DNA of 64,000 bases, from positions 1 through 64,000 of the forward strand of contig NZ_JXRU01000033.1 of NCBI RefSeq assembly GCF_000967865.1, written 5' to 3'. Shown here in pieces: positions 9,067 to 17,221 of the stretch; position 1 is the first letter of the stretch, and every line of letters begins with the position of its first letter. The stretch is from Microbacterium sp. SA39 (GTDB lineage: Bacteria > Actinomycetota > Actinomycetes > Actinomycetales > Microbacteriaceae). Made by a program: the position numbers and the translations under genes. Under the pieces are notes generated by a model. That model saw nothing but the letters and a program-made list of their open reading frames with translations. It had not been told where the DNA came from and did not search any database.

Positions 9067-10797
9067 TCAGTCGATGACGGCGAGCATTCCGTCGGCGGCT
9101 ATCGCCGCGGACAGCTCGGCCCGGTGCAACAGGATGCCGGCGCGATGGGCGGGGACCGTCGTCTCCATCTTCATCGCGTCGATGACCGCGACCGGGTCGC
9201 CCTCCGAAACGCTCGCGCCGTCGTCGACGAGCCAGCGCACGAGCGTGCCAGGCGCAGGCGAGCGCAGCTCTGTCGGATCGTTCGCGGGGACCGCCGACGC
9301 GGCATCCGTCGCCCGCCCGAGACCCGCCAGCAGTGAGGCGGGCAGGCCGAGCACGACGCGGCGTCCGTCGATCTCGACGGGGAAGCGCTGCAGGGCGGCA
9401 TCCGGCACCGATCTCGGACGAGCCTGAGTCTCCAGCGTCGGCAGCAGGGCGCTCTCGATCCACTGCGTGTGCGCCGCGAACGTCTCGGTGCCGAAGGCAG
9501 GCTCGTCGATCGCGAGCAGATCGAACGGGATGACCGTCGCCGGGCCCTCGACCGCGAGCTCGCGCAGCGCGCGTCGTGCGCGCACGAGCGCGGCGTCCCG
9601 GGTGTCGGCGTGGACGATGAGTTTGGCGATCATCGAGTCGAAGGCGGGCTGCACGATGTCGCCCTCCTCGATGCCGCTGTCCCAGCGCACACCGGGACCG
9701 CCCGGGATGCGCAGCCGATCGACGCGACCGGGACTGGGCAGGAAGCCACGGCCGGGATCTTCCGCGTTGATGCGGAACTCGAAGGCGTGGCCGACCGGGA
9801 CAGGGGTCTCCGCGATCGACATTCCCTCCCCGAACGCGATGCGGAACTGCTCGCGCACCAGATCGACGCCGGTGACCGCTTCGGTGACCGGATGCTCCAC
9901 CTGGAGCCGGGTGTTGACCTCGAGGAACGAGATCGTGCCGTCGGCGGCGAGGAGGAACTCCACGGTTCCCGCGCCGCGATACAGCACCTCGGCGCAGATC
10001 GACCGCGCGGCGTGGTGAAACCGCGACCGCTGCTCGTCCGACAGCCCGGGCGCGGGTGCCTCCTCGATGAGCTTCTGGTTGCGCCGCTGCATCGAGCAGT
10101 CGCGGTCCCCGACGACCACGACCGCGCCTTGCCCGTCTCCGAGCACCTGCACCTCGATGTGCCGAGGGCTCTCCAGGAAGCGCTCCACGAAGCACTCGCC
10201 GCGACCGAATGCCGCGATGGCTTCGCGGGTGGCGGCGTCGAAGGCCTCGGCGACATCGGACAGCTCGCGCACGACCTTCAGCCCGCGCCCGCCGCCGCCG
10301 AATGCCGCCTTGATCGCGATCGGGAGCCCGTGCTCCTCGGCGAACGCGACAGCATCCGCAGGCCCTGCCAACGGCTCATCCGTGCCTGCGGCCAGCGGTG
10401 CCCCCACCTGCTGCGCGATGCGGCGCGCGGTCATCTTGTCGCCGAGGGCGTCGATGCTCTCGGGTGTCGGACCGATCCAGACGAGACCCGCACCCTCGAC
10501 GGCCCGCGCGAACGCGGCGCTCTCCGACAGGAATCCGTAGCCGGGATGCACGGCATCCGCACCCGACTGCACGGCGGCGGCGAGCAGCGCATCCGCCGAC
10601 AGGTAGGTCGTCGCGGCGGTGTCACCGCCCAGCCCCACGGCCTCGTCCGCCAGGCGCACGTGCAGGGCATCGGCATCCTGATCCGCGTAGACCGCGATCG
10701 AGGTGTACCCGGCTTCGGCGCAGGCGCGGATGACGCGCACGGCGATCTCTCCGCGATTCGCGATCAGCACCCTTCGCGTGGTCGGCACGGTGGTCAT
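9067..10797 (-). CDS. Biotin carboxylase fused to biotin carboxyl carrier domain
   Basis: A 576-residue protein. Residues 1-450 are a biotin carboxylase: RRVLIANRGEIAVRVIRACAEAG at the start, the ATP-grasp glycine loop KAAFGGGGRGLKVV, then EVNTRLQVEHPVTEAVTGVDLV. The C-terminal 70 residues are a biotinyl domain with the lysine in VIDAMKMETTVPAH (Asp replaces the usual Glu before AMKM). No carboxyltransferase gene is next to it. Instead it is the last gene of the PxpA/PxpBC operon, with an ATGA overlap to pxpBC. It could serve fatty-acid synthesis, or be a dedicated partner of PxpBC, whose halves are related to the carboxyltransferase of urea carboxylase. An open frame continues 270 nt upstream but is only a shadow of pxpBC. 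Confidence 0.9.
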   Translation of the reverse strand: MTTVPTTRRVLIANRGEIAVRVIRACAEAGYTSIAVYADQDADALHVRLADEAVGLGGDTAATTYLSADALLAAAVQSGADAVHPGYGFLSESAAFARAVEGAGLVWIGPTPESIDALGDKMTARRIAQQVGAPLAAGTDEPLAGPADAVAFAEEHGLPIAIKAAFGGGGRGLKVVRELSDVAEAFDAATREAIAAFGRGECFVERFLESPRHIEVQVLGDGQGAVVVVGDRDCSMQRRNQKLIEEAPAPGLSDEQRSRFHHAARSICAEVLYRGAGTVEFLLAADGTISFLEVNTRLQVEHPVTEAVTGVDLVREQFRIAFGEGMSIAETPVPVGHAFEFRINAEDPGRGFLPSPGRVDRLRIPGGPGVRWDSGIEEGDIVQPAFDSMIAKLIVHADTRDAALVRARRALRELAVEGPATVIPFDLLAIDEPAFGTETFAAHTQWIESALLPTLETQARPRSVPDAALQRFPVEIDGRRVVLGLPASLLAGLGRATDAASAVPANDPTELRSPAPGTLVRWLVDDGASVSEGDPVAVIDAMKMETTVPAHRAGILLHRAELSAAIAADGMLAVID

Positions 10798-12365
10798 GAG
10801 GTCTCCTTGACGATGAAACGAAGGCGCACGCCCGGCGCCAGCTGACCTGCGAGGTCGAGGCTCCGATCCGTGAGCGCACCGATGATGGGGTAGCCGCCGG
10901 TGAGGGGATGGTCGGGCAGGAACAGAACCGGCTGCCCGTCCGGCGGCACCTGGATCGCCCCGGTGACCGCGCCCTCGCTCGGCAGCTCTCCGCTGAGCGC
11001 GCGTTCCAGCGGCACCTCGCCCTGCAGCCGGATGCCGACGCGATCCGAGCGCGGCGTCACGGTCCATTCCTGGCCCGTGAGCGTCTGGAGCGCCGCGGCC
11101 GTGAACCAGGCGTCGCGGGGCCCGAGCGTGATCTCGAGGTCCACGACGTCGCCGTCCGCAGGAAGATCGCGGGGGGCAGCCTCGGGTTCGACCGGGTACG
11201 GAGCGGGGCCGCCGACGGGGACGACGGCTCCCGCGGTCAGCGCCTCCGGCCCGAGTCCCGCGAGAGTGTCGCCGGCGCGGCTGCCCAGGGCGGGTTCCGC
11301 ATCCAGCCCGCCGCGGACGGCGATCACGTAACGCAGACCACGTTCCGGGTGCGCGAGGGTCAGCTCGTCTCCGTCGACCGTGGCGAAGGGCCTTCCGTGC
11401 GCGACAGCGCGAACGGTGCCGTCGGCCTCTGTGAGGGTGAGCGCTCCGATCGCTCCCGTGACTGCGGCGACGCCCGCGCCGCGGAACCGCAGCACGGCTC
11501 CCCCGACGCTCTCGAGCACCGCGGCTGTCGTCCCGTTGCCCACTGCGCGGTTCGCATCGTGCATCGCGCGGCGGTCGGCGGCCCCGGATGCCGACACCCC
11601 CAGCGCCGCGAACCCGGGGCGCCCGGCATCCTGCACCAGCAACTGCAGCGACGGACGCACGATCTCGACAGCGGCGCGAGAACCAGGGCCATCCGCGTCC
11701 GGAGCGGCGGCACCAGCAGGCGGCGCAGGGTCATCACCACCGCCGGCGCCCAGCGCACGCTCCCGCTCCTGCACGAACCTCACCGTCGTACCCGGCGACA
11801 GCAGAGCCGGCGGGTCGCGGTCGATGTCCCACATCACGGCATACGTGCGGCCGATGAGCTGCCAGCCGCCCGGGCTCTCGCGCGGATACACGCCGGTGAA
11901 CTGTCCGGCCAGCGCCACGGATCCGGCGGGAACGCGCGTGCGCGGTGACGAGCGACGCGGCATGTCGAACAGGGGATCGCTGCTCACGACGTATCCGAAC
12001 CCGGGCGCGAAGCCCGAGAACGCGACGCGCCAGTCCGCGGCGAGATGCCGTTTCACGAGTTCGTCCGCCGAGACTCCGAGCAGAGATGCAGCCTCATCGA
12101 GATCCTCGCCGTCGTAGCGCACGGGCACGGTGACCTCGCCGGTGCCGGGCAGATGCGCGGTGTCGAGCTCCGTCGCCGAGAGCGTCGCCGCGAGCTCGGC
12201 GGCGGCCACCCGTAGCGGGTCGAAGCGCACGAGCACCGTGCGCGCGCCGGGGATGCGCTCGACGACGCCAGCCACTCCCTCCCACGCGAGGTTCAGGCGC
12301 ATCGCCTCGTCGAGGTCTGCCGCCTCGACGAGAAGGGCACGATCGGATGCCGTGAGGATGCGCAT
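10794..12365 (-). CDS. pxpB/pxpC: Fused 5-oxoprolinase subunits B and C
   Basis: A 523-residue fusion. About 1-205 is the KipI/PxpB half (MRILTASDRALLVEAADLDEAMRL, then ATLSATELDTAHLPGTGEVTVPVRYDGEDL and FSGFAPGFGYV). About 230-523 is the KipA/PxpC half (LQLLVQDAGRPGFAALGVSASGAADRRAM, GRTYAVMWD before it, and VQVPPDGQPVLFLPDHPLTGGYP-like end). With PxpA it should open 5-oxoproline to glutamate with ATP. In E. coli the two subunits are separate genes; fusion is common elsewhere. It lies 3 nt after pxpA and overlaps the biotin carboxylase by ATGA. Confidence 0.9.
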   Translation of the reverse strand: MRILTASDRALLVEAADLDEAMRLNLAWEGVAGVVERIPGARTVLVRFDPLRVAAAELAATLSATELDTAHLPGTGEVTVPVRYDGEDLDEAASLLGVSADELVKRHLAADWRVAFSGFAPGFGYVVSSDPLFDMPRRSSPRTRVPAGSVALAGQFTGVYPRESPGGWQLIGRTYAVMWDIDRDPPALLSPGTTVRFVQERERALGAGGGDDPAPPAGAAAPDADGPGSRAAVEIVRPSLQLLVQDAGRPGFAALGVSASGAADRRAMHDANRAVGNGTTAAVLESVGGAVLRFRGAGVAAVTGAIGALTLTEADGTVRAVAHGRPFATVDGDELTLAHPERGLRYVIAVRGGLDAEPALGSRAGDTLAGLGPEALTAGAVVPVGGPAPYPVEPEAAPRDLPADGDVVDLEITLGPRDAWFTAAALQTLTGQEWTVTPRSDRVGIRLQGEVPLERALSGELPSEGAVTGAIQVPPDGQPVLFLPDHPLTGGYPIIGALTDRSLDLAGQLAPGVRLRFIVKETS

Positions 12366-12368
12366 CGG

Positions 12369-13133
12369 TCAGACGCCCGCGAACGGCGCGATGGTGATGC
12401 CCGCGCCCTCCAGCATCCGCCTGGTCTCCGCCGCCATCGCGACGGATCCGGGGCTGTCGCCGTGCACGCAGATCGACTGCGCGACCACGGGCACGTCGGT
12501 GCCGTCGATCGCCCGGATGACACCGTCGGACGCGAGACGCACCATGCGCTCGGCGACCGTTGCGGGGTCGTGCAGTACGGCGCCCGGCTCGGTGCGCGAC
12601 ACCAGCTGACCGTCCGGCTGGTACGCGCGGTCAGCGAAGGCCTCTGCCGCGACGGCGAGCCCGGCCCGCTCGGCGACGTCGAGCACGACTCCCCCCGAGA
12701 GGCCCAGCAGCACGAGACTCGGGTCGATCGCGCGAATGGCGGCCACGACGTCCTTCGACTGCCGCTCGTCGCGGGCGATGGTGTTGTACAGCGCGCCATG
12801 CGGCTTGACGTAGGAGACCCGTCCTCCGACTGCACGGGCGAGGCCGATGAGCGCGCCGAGCTGATACTCGACGTGCGCCTGCAGCGTGGCCGAGTCGATG
12901 TCGACCTTCGTGCGCCCGAAGTTCTCGTAGTCGCGGTAGCCGGGGTGGGCGCCGATCACGACCCCGCCCTGCACGGCGGCCGTGAGCGTGTCGCGGATGC
13001 CTTCGGGGCTGCCGGCATGGAAGCCGCACGAGACGTTCGCGCTCGTGACGAGACGCAGCATGCTGTCGTCGTCGCTCACGATCCGATCGGCGACGTTCTC
13101 GCCGAGATCCGAGTTCAGGTCGATCGACACCAT
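12369..13133 (-). CDS. pxpA: 5-oxoprolinase subunit A (LamB/YcsF family)
   Basis: A 254-residue protein with the family opening [22 protein letters not shown], then [38 protein letters not shown], and [18 protein letters not shown]. These His/Asp-rich segments are the hallmark of the YcsF fold and are thought to form the 5-oxoproline site. Its neighbours (fused pxpBC 3 nt downstream, NRAMP-like carrier 4 nt upstream) make this a complete pyroglutamate-use operon. Pyroglutamate arises by spontaneous cyclisation of glutamine and is a common metabolite to be cleared or eaten. Confidence 0.93.
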   Translation of the reverse strand: MVSIDLNSDLGENVADRIVSDDDSMLRLVTSANVSCGFHAGSPEGIRDTLTAAVQGGVVIGAHPGYRDYENFGRTKVDIDSATLQAHVEYQLGALIGLARAVGGRVSYVKPHGALYNTIARDERQSKDVVAAIRAIDPSLVLLGLSGGVVLDVAERAGLAVAAEAFADRAYQPDGQLVSRTEPGAVLHDPATVAERMVRLASDGVIRAIDGTDVPVVAQSICVHGDSPGSVAMAAETRRMLEGAGITIAPFAGV

Positions 13134-13137
13134 GCGA

Positions 13138-14418
13138 TCACGCTCCGATTCCGAGGAGGGCGAAGATGGGGCCGACCGACACGATCCCCATGTACCAGGT
13201 GAGCAGCGTCACGACCGTGCCGGCGATGAGCAGCCACAGCGGGTACTTCTTCGCTCCGAGGAGATCGCGGCGGAACCAGCCGATGTACATGAACACGGTG
13301 AGGCCGATGGGCAGGATCAGCCCGTTGAAGCCGCCGACGAAGACGAGGATGGCGGCGGGCGCCGTGCCGATCGACAGATACACGATCAGCGAGACGACGA
13401 TGAAGGCGACGGTCGCGAGCTGCAGCGGCCAGCCGCCCGCGAGCTTCTTGGTGTACGTGGAGAGGAAGGTCGCCGAGGTGTACGCGGCGCCGATGACCGA
13501 GCTGATCGCGGCCGCCCAGAAGATCGCCCCGAAGATGCGGAGACCTGCGTCACCGAGCACTGCTCCGAAGGCCTGCCCCGCGGGGTTGGCTCCCTGACCG
13601 GACAGGTCGAGGGCCACTCCGGATGCGACGACCCCGAGGATCGCGAGGAACAGCACGTACCGCATGATGCCGGTGACGAGGATGCCGTTGGCGGCAGCCC
13701 GCATGACCGGGCCCGCGTGCTCGGGGCCGGTGAGACCCGAGTCGAGGTACCGGTGCGCACCGGAGTAGGTGATGTACCCGCCGACGGTGCCGCCGACGAT
13801 CGTGGTGATCGTGGCGAAGTTCAGCTCGTCCGGCACGAAGGTCTGACGCAGCGCCTCTCCGATCGGCGGCTGGGCGATCACGGCCACGACGACCGTCATG
13901 ATGATCATCCCGACGCCGAGCACGACCAGGACGATGTCCATCACGGGACCCGCCTTCTTCACGAGGAAGATGACGATCGCCAGGGCGGCGGTGAGGATGC
14001 CGCCGAGCTTCGCGTCGATGCCGAGCAGAGCGTTCAGGCCCAGCCCGCCGCCGGCGATGTTCCCGATGTTGAACGCCAGTCCGCCGATCACGACGAGCAG
14101 GGCGATGAGATGGCCGGAGAAGGGGATGGCGCTGTTGGCGAGTTCGCCGGCGCGCTTGCCCGACGACGTGATCATGCGCCACACGTTCAGCTGCACGGCG
14201 ATGTCGATGAGGATCGAGATGAGGATGGCGAAGGCGAACGCCGCCCCCATCGTCGCGGTGAAGGTGGCCGTCTGGGTGATGAACCCGGGACCGATGGCGC
14301 TGGTGGCCATGAGGAAGATCGCACCGATGACGGCGCTGCGCCCGGTGCGCTTCTTGACGGCGGCGAGGCGGGCTTCGTCTTCTGCGGAGAGCGAGGTGGT
14401 GGACTGCTGCTCGGACAT
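13138..14418 (-). CDS. NRAMP-superfamily transporter, atypical (YcsG-like)
   Basis: A 426-residue membrane protein with the NRAMP fold pattern (about 11 helices). In NRAMP metal carriers helix 1 has DPGN and helix 6 has MPH, which bind the metal. Here helix 1 reads [13 protein letters not shown] and the helix 6 region reads [14 protein letters not shown], so the ligands are missing. The B. subtilis relative YcsG also sits beside ycsF (pxpA). As first gene of the pxp operon it is more likely to import 5-oxoproline or a related organic acid than a metal; that is inference. The promoter should lie in the gap to the divergent GntR gene, where TTGAAC (14487-14492) and TACACT (14462-14467) are weak candidates. 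Confidence 0.82.
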   Translation of the reverse strand: MSEQQSTTSLSAEDEARLAAVKKRTGRSAVIGAIFLMATSAIGPGFITQTATFTATMGAAFAFAILISILIDIAVQLNVWRMITSSGKRAGELANSAIPFSGHLIALLVVIGGLAFNIGNIAGGGLGLNALLGIDAKLGGILTAALAIVIFLVKKAGPVMDIVLVVLGVGMIIMTVVVAVIAQPPIGEALRQTFVPDELNFATITTIVGGTVGGYITYSGAHRYLDSGLTGPEHAGPVMRAAANGILVTGIMRYVLFLAILGVVASGVALDLSGQGANPAGQAFGAVLGDAGLRIFGAIFWAAAISSVIGAAYTSATFLSTYTKKLAGGWPLQLATVAFIVVSLIVYLSIGTAPAAILVFVGGFNGLILPIGLTVFMYIGWFRRDLLGAKKYPLWLLIAGTVVTLLTWYMGIVSVGPIFALLGIGA

Positions 14419-14590
14419 GGCGGGGGGATTCCCATCGTCGTTGGTGGGTCGATTGCGACCCAGTGTAGAACGGCTAGAGCATGATTGTTCAACGAAATTG
14501 TTTCCGGCGTACTACGACGGCGTTGCTTTCGCGTGATCTCGGCCCGGCATCTCTGAACGATCCGAGCACGACGCCGCCTACGATGAAGGC

Positions 14591-15229
14591 ATGAATCAGC
14601 AAGGCATGCTCGCCGATGTGCTTCGTCAGAGCATCATCGACGGCGACTTCGCCCCGGGGTCCCGCCTGTCGGAGTCGGCGCTGGCCGAGCAGTTCGACGT
14701 GTCGCGGAACACGCTCCGCGAGGCCTTCCGGGTGCTCGCCGAGCAGGGCCTCATCGAGCACATCCCGCACCGCGGAGTGTCGGTGGCCTCCCCGACCATC
14801 GCCGACGTGATCGACATCTACCGCGCCCGCCGGGTGATCGAGTGCTCGGCGCTGCGTCAGTCGGAGCCGCAGCATCCGGCCGTCCAGCTCATGCGCGACG
14901 CCCTCGCCGAGGCCGAAGCACAGCTGCCGCACGAGGACTGGCGACGGATCGGCAGCGCGAACATGGCGTTCCACGACGCCATCGTCGCCCTGGCCGACAG
15001 CGCGCGACTCGCTCGCACGTATCGCGACGTCGCCGCCGAGCTGCGGCTCGTCTTCCTCGAGATCGACGAGCCCCGATCACTGCACGAGCCCTTCGTCCGT
15101 CGGAACAGGGCCGTGCTCACCACGCTGCTCGAACGCGGCCCCGAGGCCGCCGCCGATGAGCTCGAGCGCTACCTCATCGCGTCCGAGCGCAGCGTGCTCG
15201 GCGCGTTCGCACGCATGGGCCGCTCCTGA
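14591..15229 (+). CDS. GntR family transcriptional regulator (FadR/FCD type)
   Basis: A 212-residue regulator. Residues 5-70 form the GntR winged helix (LRQSIIDGDFAPGSRLSESALAEQFDVSR then NTLREAFRVLAEQGLIEH). About 85-205 form an all-helical FCD ligand domain with metal-site His residues (FHDAIVALADS and similar). Divergent from the NRAMP-pxp operon with 172 bp between, it is the natural candidate for its control. TACGAT at 14579-14584 sits 6 nt before the ATG, so the message may be leaderless. The ligand could be 5-oxoproline or glutamate. Confidence 0.88.
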   Translation: MNQQGMLADVLRQSIIDGDFAPGSRLSESALAEQFDVSRNTLREAFRVLAEQGLIEHIPHRGVSVASPTIADVIDIYRARRVIECSALRQSEPQHPAVQLMRDALAEAEAQLPHEDWRRIGSANMAFHDAIVALADSARLARTYRDVAAELRLVFLEIDEPRSLHEPFVRRNRAVLTTLLERGPEAAADELERYLIASERSVLGAFARMGRS

Positions 15230-15249
15230 GCGATGCGGCCAGTGCCGGC

Positions 15250-15918
15250 TCAGCGCCGGCCGTCGCGTACCGCACGCGAGGCCCGAAGCCGCAGGTCGTC
15301 GTCCCGCGGCGCGATGTCGGGCCGTAAGGGCTCCGTGGGCTCAGGCAGCCCGTAGAGCCGGTGCATCCATCGCCGTGCGTCCTCCAAGGGGAATGAGTCG
15401 CCGTACACGGCGTATTTCATGAAGAGCCCCTCGAGTGCGCTGCGCAGCATGATCTCCTCGAGAGCCGGATCTGCGGCGCCGCGCTCGCGGAACATCCGCC
15501 GCACGGCGTCTTCCGACGCGGTCACGTTCTCAGCATGGCGCTGCTCGGACTCCGCGAACAGGCGATGCGTGGTCGGCTGCTGCTGCAGCGAGAACACGGC
15601 CCGCTGCACGGGCAGCGCGTGGGCTGTCGCGCGCAGTGCGCCGTCGATCACGCCAGCCAGCCGTTCGTCTGCCGAACCCTTCGCCTGGGCGATCCCGAAC
15701 AGGGTCTCGAACCATCGATCGATGACCGCGACGATGAGCTGATCCTTGCCGCCGAAGTGGTAGTTCACCAGGCCCTGCGCGACGCCGGCCCGCTGAGTGA
15801 TCTCCGCGATGCTGGCCCCCGAAACGCCCCGCTCGCTGAAGATCTCGATCGCGGCCTGCAGCATTGTCTCGCGAGCGCGCTCGCGGGCGAGACGGTTCTG
15901 CTCGTCGGAGCGTGCCAT
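15250..15918 (-). CDS. TetR family transcriptional regulator
   Basis: A 222-residue repressor with an N-terminal TetR helix-turn-helix (TMLQAAIEIFSERGVSGASIAEI, then AQGLVNYHFGGKDQLIVAVIDRWF) and a divergent ligand-binding C-terminal part. The tail after residue 200 is Arg/Asp rich. There is no adjacent divergent target gene: upstream lies the 3' end of cebR. It carries its own perfect inverted repeat upstream, so autoregulation is likely, and the targets probably lie elsewhere. Confidence 0.88.
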   Translation of the reverse strand: MARSDEQNRLARERARETMLQAAIEIFSERGVSGASIAEITQRAGVAQGLVNYHFGGKDQLIVAVIDRWFETLFGIAQAKGSADERLAGVIDGALRATAHALPVQRAVFSLQQQPTTHRLFAESEQRHAENVTASEDAVRRMFRERGAADPALEEIMLRSALEGLFMKYAVYGDSFPLEDARRWMHRLYGLPEPTEPLRPDIAPRDDDLRLRASRAVRDGRR

Positions 15919-15986
15919 GCGGCATCCACCTCCCAGGGGATCCTCGGTCGACTTCCGAATCTGTCCCCCCGCCCTATAGATTACTC

Positions 15987-16004
15987 ATTGAATGCTCATT
16001 CAAT
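15987..16004. promoter_or_regulatory. Putative TetR operator
   Basis: ATTGAATG-CT-CATTCAAT is a perfect 8-bp inverted repeat, 69 bp upstream of the TetR start. AT-rich symmetric words of this kind are typical TetR-family operators. A threefold 7-bp tandem (ATGACGC, from 16007) follows it. Confidence 0.65.
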
Positions 16005-16037
16005 CTATGACGCATGACGCATGACGCACCGGAGACT

Positions 16038-16082
16038 CACGGCCGCGATCCCTCCTGAGGGGGCATCGGGCTCGCGGCCGTG
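16038..16082 (-). terminator. Hairpin downstream of cebR
   Basis: CACGGCCGCGA (16038-16048) pairs perfectly with TCGCGGCCGTG (16072-16082) over a 23-nt loop. It lies 32 bp past the cebR stop codon in the direction of transcription. No T run is present, so it is only a likely terminator. Confidence 0.5.
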
Positions 16083-16114
16083 TTCCGCGTAAGAGCGCGG
16101 ACCACATCGTCGGG

Positions 16115-17113
16115 TCATGCCGAGGCGCGCACCACGAGCTCGGTCGGCAGGATCGTCGTGTGGGCAGGGTCCCCACCCGTGAGCAGCCCCAGCAGCACGG
16201 TCGCCATCGCCTCGCCCTGCGCGTACATCGGCTGCCGCATCGTCGTCAGCTGCGGATCGGTGCTCACCGCCACGGACGAGTCGTCGAAGCCGACCAGCGC
16301 CACGTCCTCGGGCACGCGCAATCCGGCCGATCGCAGGGCGGTGAGAGCACCGCGCGCCATCAGGTCGCTGGCGACGAAGATGCCGTCGGGGCGACCGGTG
16401 GCGAGGATGCGTCGCACGGCATCCGCTCCACTGCTCTCGCTGTAGTCGCCCTCCTCCTCGGCGAACGGCGTCAGCCCGGCCTCGGCCAGCGCATCCCGGA
16501 AGCCCTGGACACGGTCGACGGACGAGACCATCGTCAGGGGGCCGGAGATCGTCGCGACGCGCGTGCGACCGGTCTCGACCAGCCGGCAGGTGGCGACCCT
16601 GGCCCCGTTGACGTTGTCGACGTCGACGACGTAGTCGCCCTCTCGGCGGCGCACCGGACGACCTCCGTAGACGACAGGCACGGCCTCGGCGATCCGGTCG
16701 ATGAACGCGTCACTGGTGTGGTGCGAGACGATCAGCGCGCCGTCGACGCTGCCGTTGCGCACGAAGCTGTTCATCTTGTCGCCGGGGTCGTCACTGGCGA
16801 TGAGGAGGTTGAGGAGGTAGTCCGAGCCGCCGAGTGCGCCGGTGATGCCGGCGACGATCGCGGCGAAGAAGGGATCGCCGAAGAAGCGGTTGGTGTCCTC
16901 GGGCACGATCAGCGCGATCGCGTGCGTCTGGCGCGACGCGAGCGAACGGGCCGCCCGGTTGGGCACGTAGTTCAGGTCATCGATCGCCTTGCGCACCGCG
17001 GCCAGCGCCTCCGGGCTCACCGCCGTCGAGCCGTTGACCACGCGTGAGACCGTCGACCGGGAGACCCCGGCCGCAGCCGCCACCTCTTCGATGGTCGCCC
17101 GTGGCGACATCAC
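16115..17113 (-). CDS. cebR: LacI family repressor, probable CebR
   Basis: A 332-residue LacI-type regulator with an N-terminal headpiece (ATIEEVAAAAGVSRSTVSRVVNGS, hinge YVPNRAARSLASRQT) and a periplasmic-binding-like effector domain (IALIVPEDTNRFFGDPFFAAIV to LVGFDDSSVA). It is last in line with a GH1 glucosidase and a sugar ABC transporter, and upstream of the transporter lie two exact copies of the Streptomyces CebR box. This makes it a cellobiose-sensing repressor by context. The start could be either of two consecutive ATGs (17113 or 17110). In Streptomyces cebR is usually divergent from cebE; here it follows bglC on the same strand. Confidence 0.87.
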   Translation of the reverse strand: MMSPRATIEEVAAAAGVSRSTVSRVVNGSTAVSPEALAAVRKAIDDLNYVPNRAARSLASRQTHAIALIVPEDTNRFFGDPFFAAIVAGITGALGGSDYLLNLLIASDDPGDKMNSFVRNGSVDGALIVSHHTSDAFIDRIAEAVPVVYGGRPVRRREGDYVVDVDNVNGARVATCRLVETGRTRVATISGPLTMVSSVDRVQGFRDALAEAGLTPFAEEEGDYSESSGADAVRRILATGRPDGIFVASDLMARGALTALRSAGLRVPEDVALVGFDDSSVAVSTDPQLTTMRQPMYAQGEAMATVLLGLLTGGDPAHTTILPTELVVRASA

Positions 17114-17221
17114 CGGATGCTCTCTTCCATCGACCCATTCTGTCTGTTCGGTGCCGACCCTGAGCGCCGATATTGCGTCGAATCGCGTAAATGGCGGGGA
17201 TTCGAGCGTGGATGCCCCGAT

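Noticed and set aside
9067..11067. Start of the biotin carboxylase at 11067
   Set aside because: The extra 90 residues are Arg/Gly-rich shadow of pxpBC; the family start and the ATGA overlap place the true start at 10797.
13138..14418. Manganese/iron NRAMP transporter annotation
   Set aside because: The DPGN and MPH metal motifs are absent and the gene sits in a 5-oxoproline operon.
16006..16028. Triple 7-bp tandem (ATGACGC) as CRISPR-like or mobile signal
   Set aside because: Three very short units without spacers are a simple tandem repeat.
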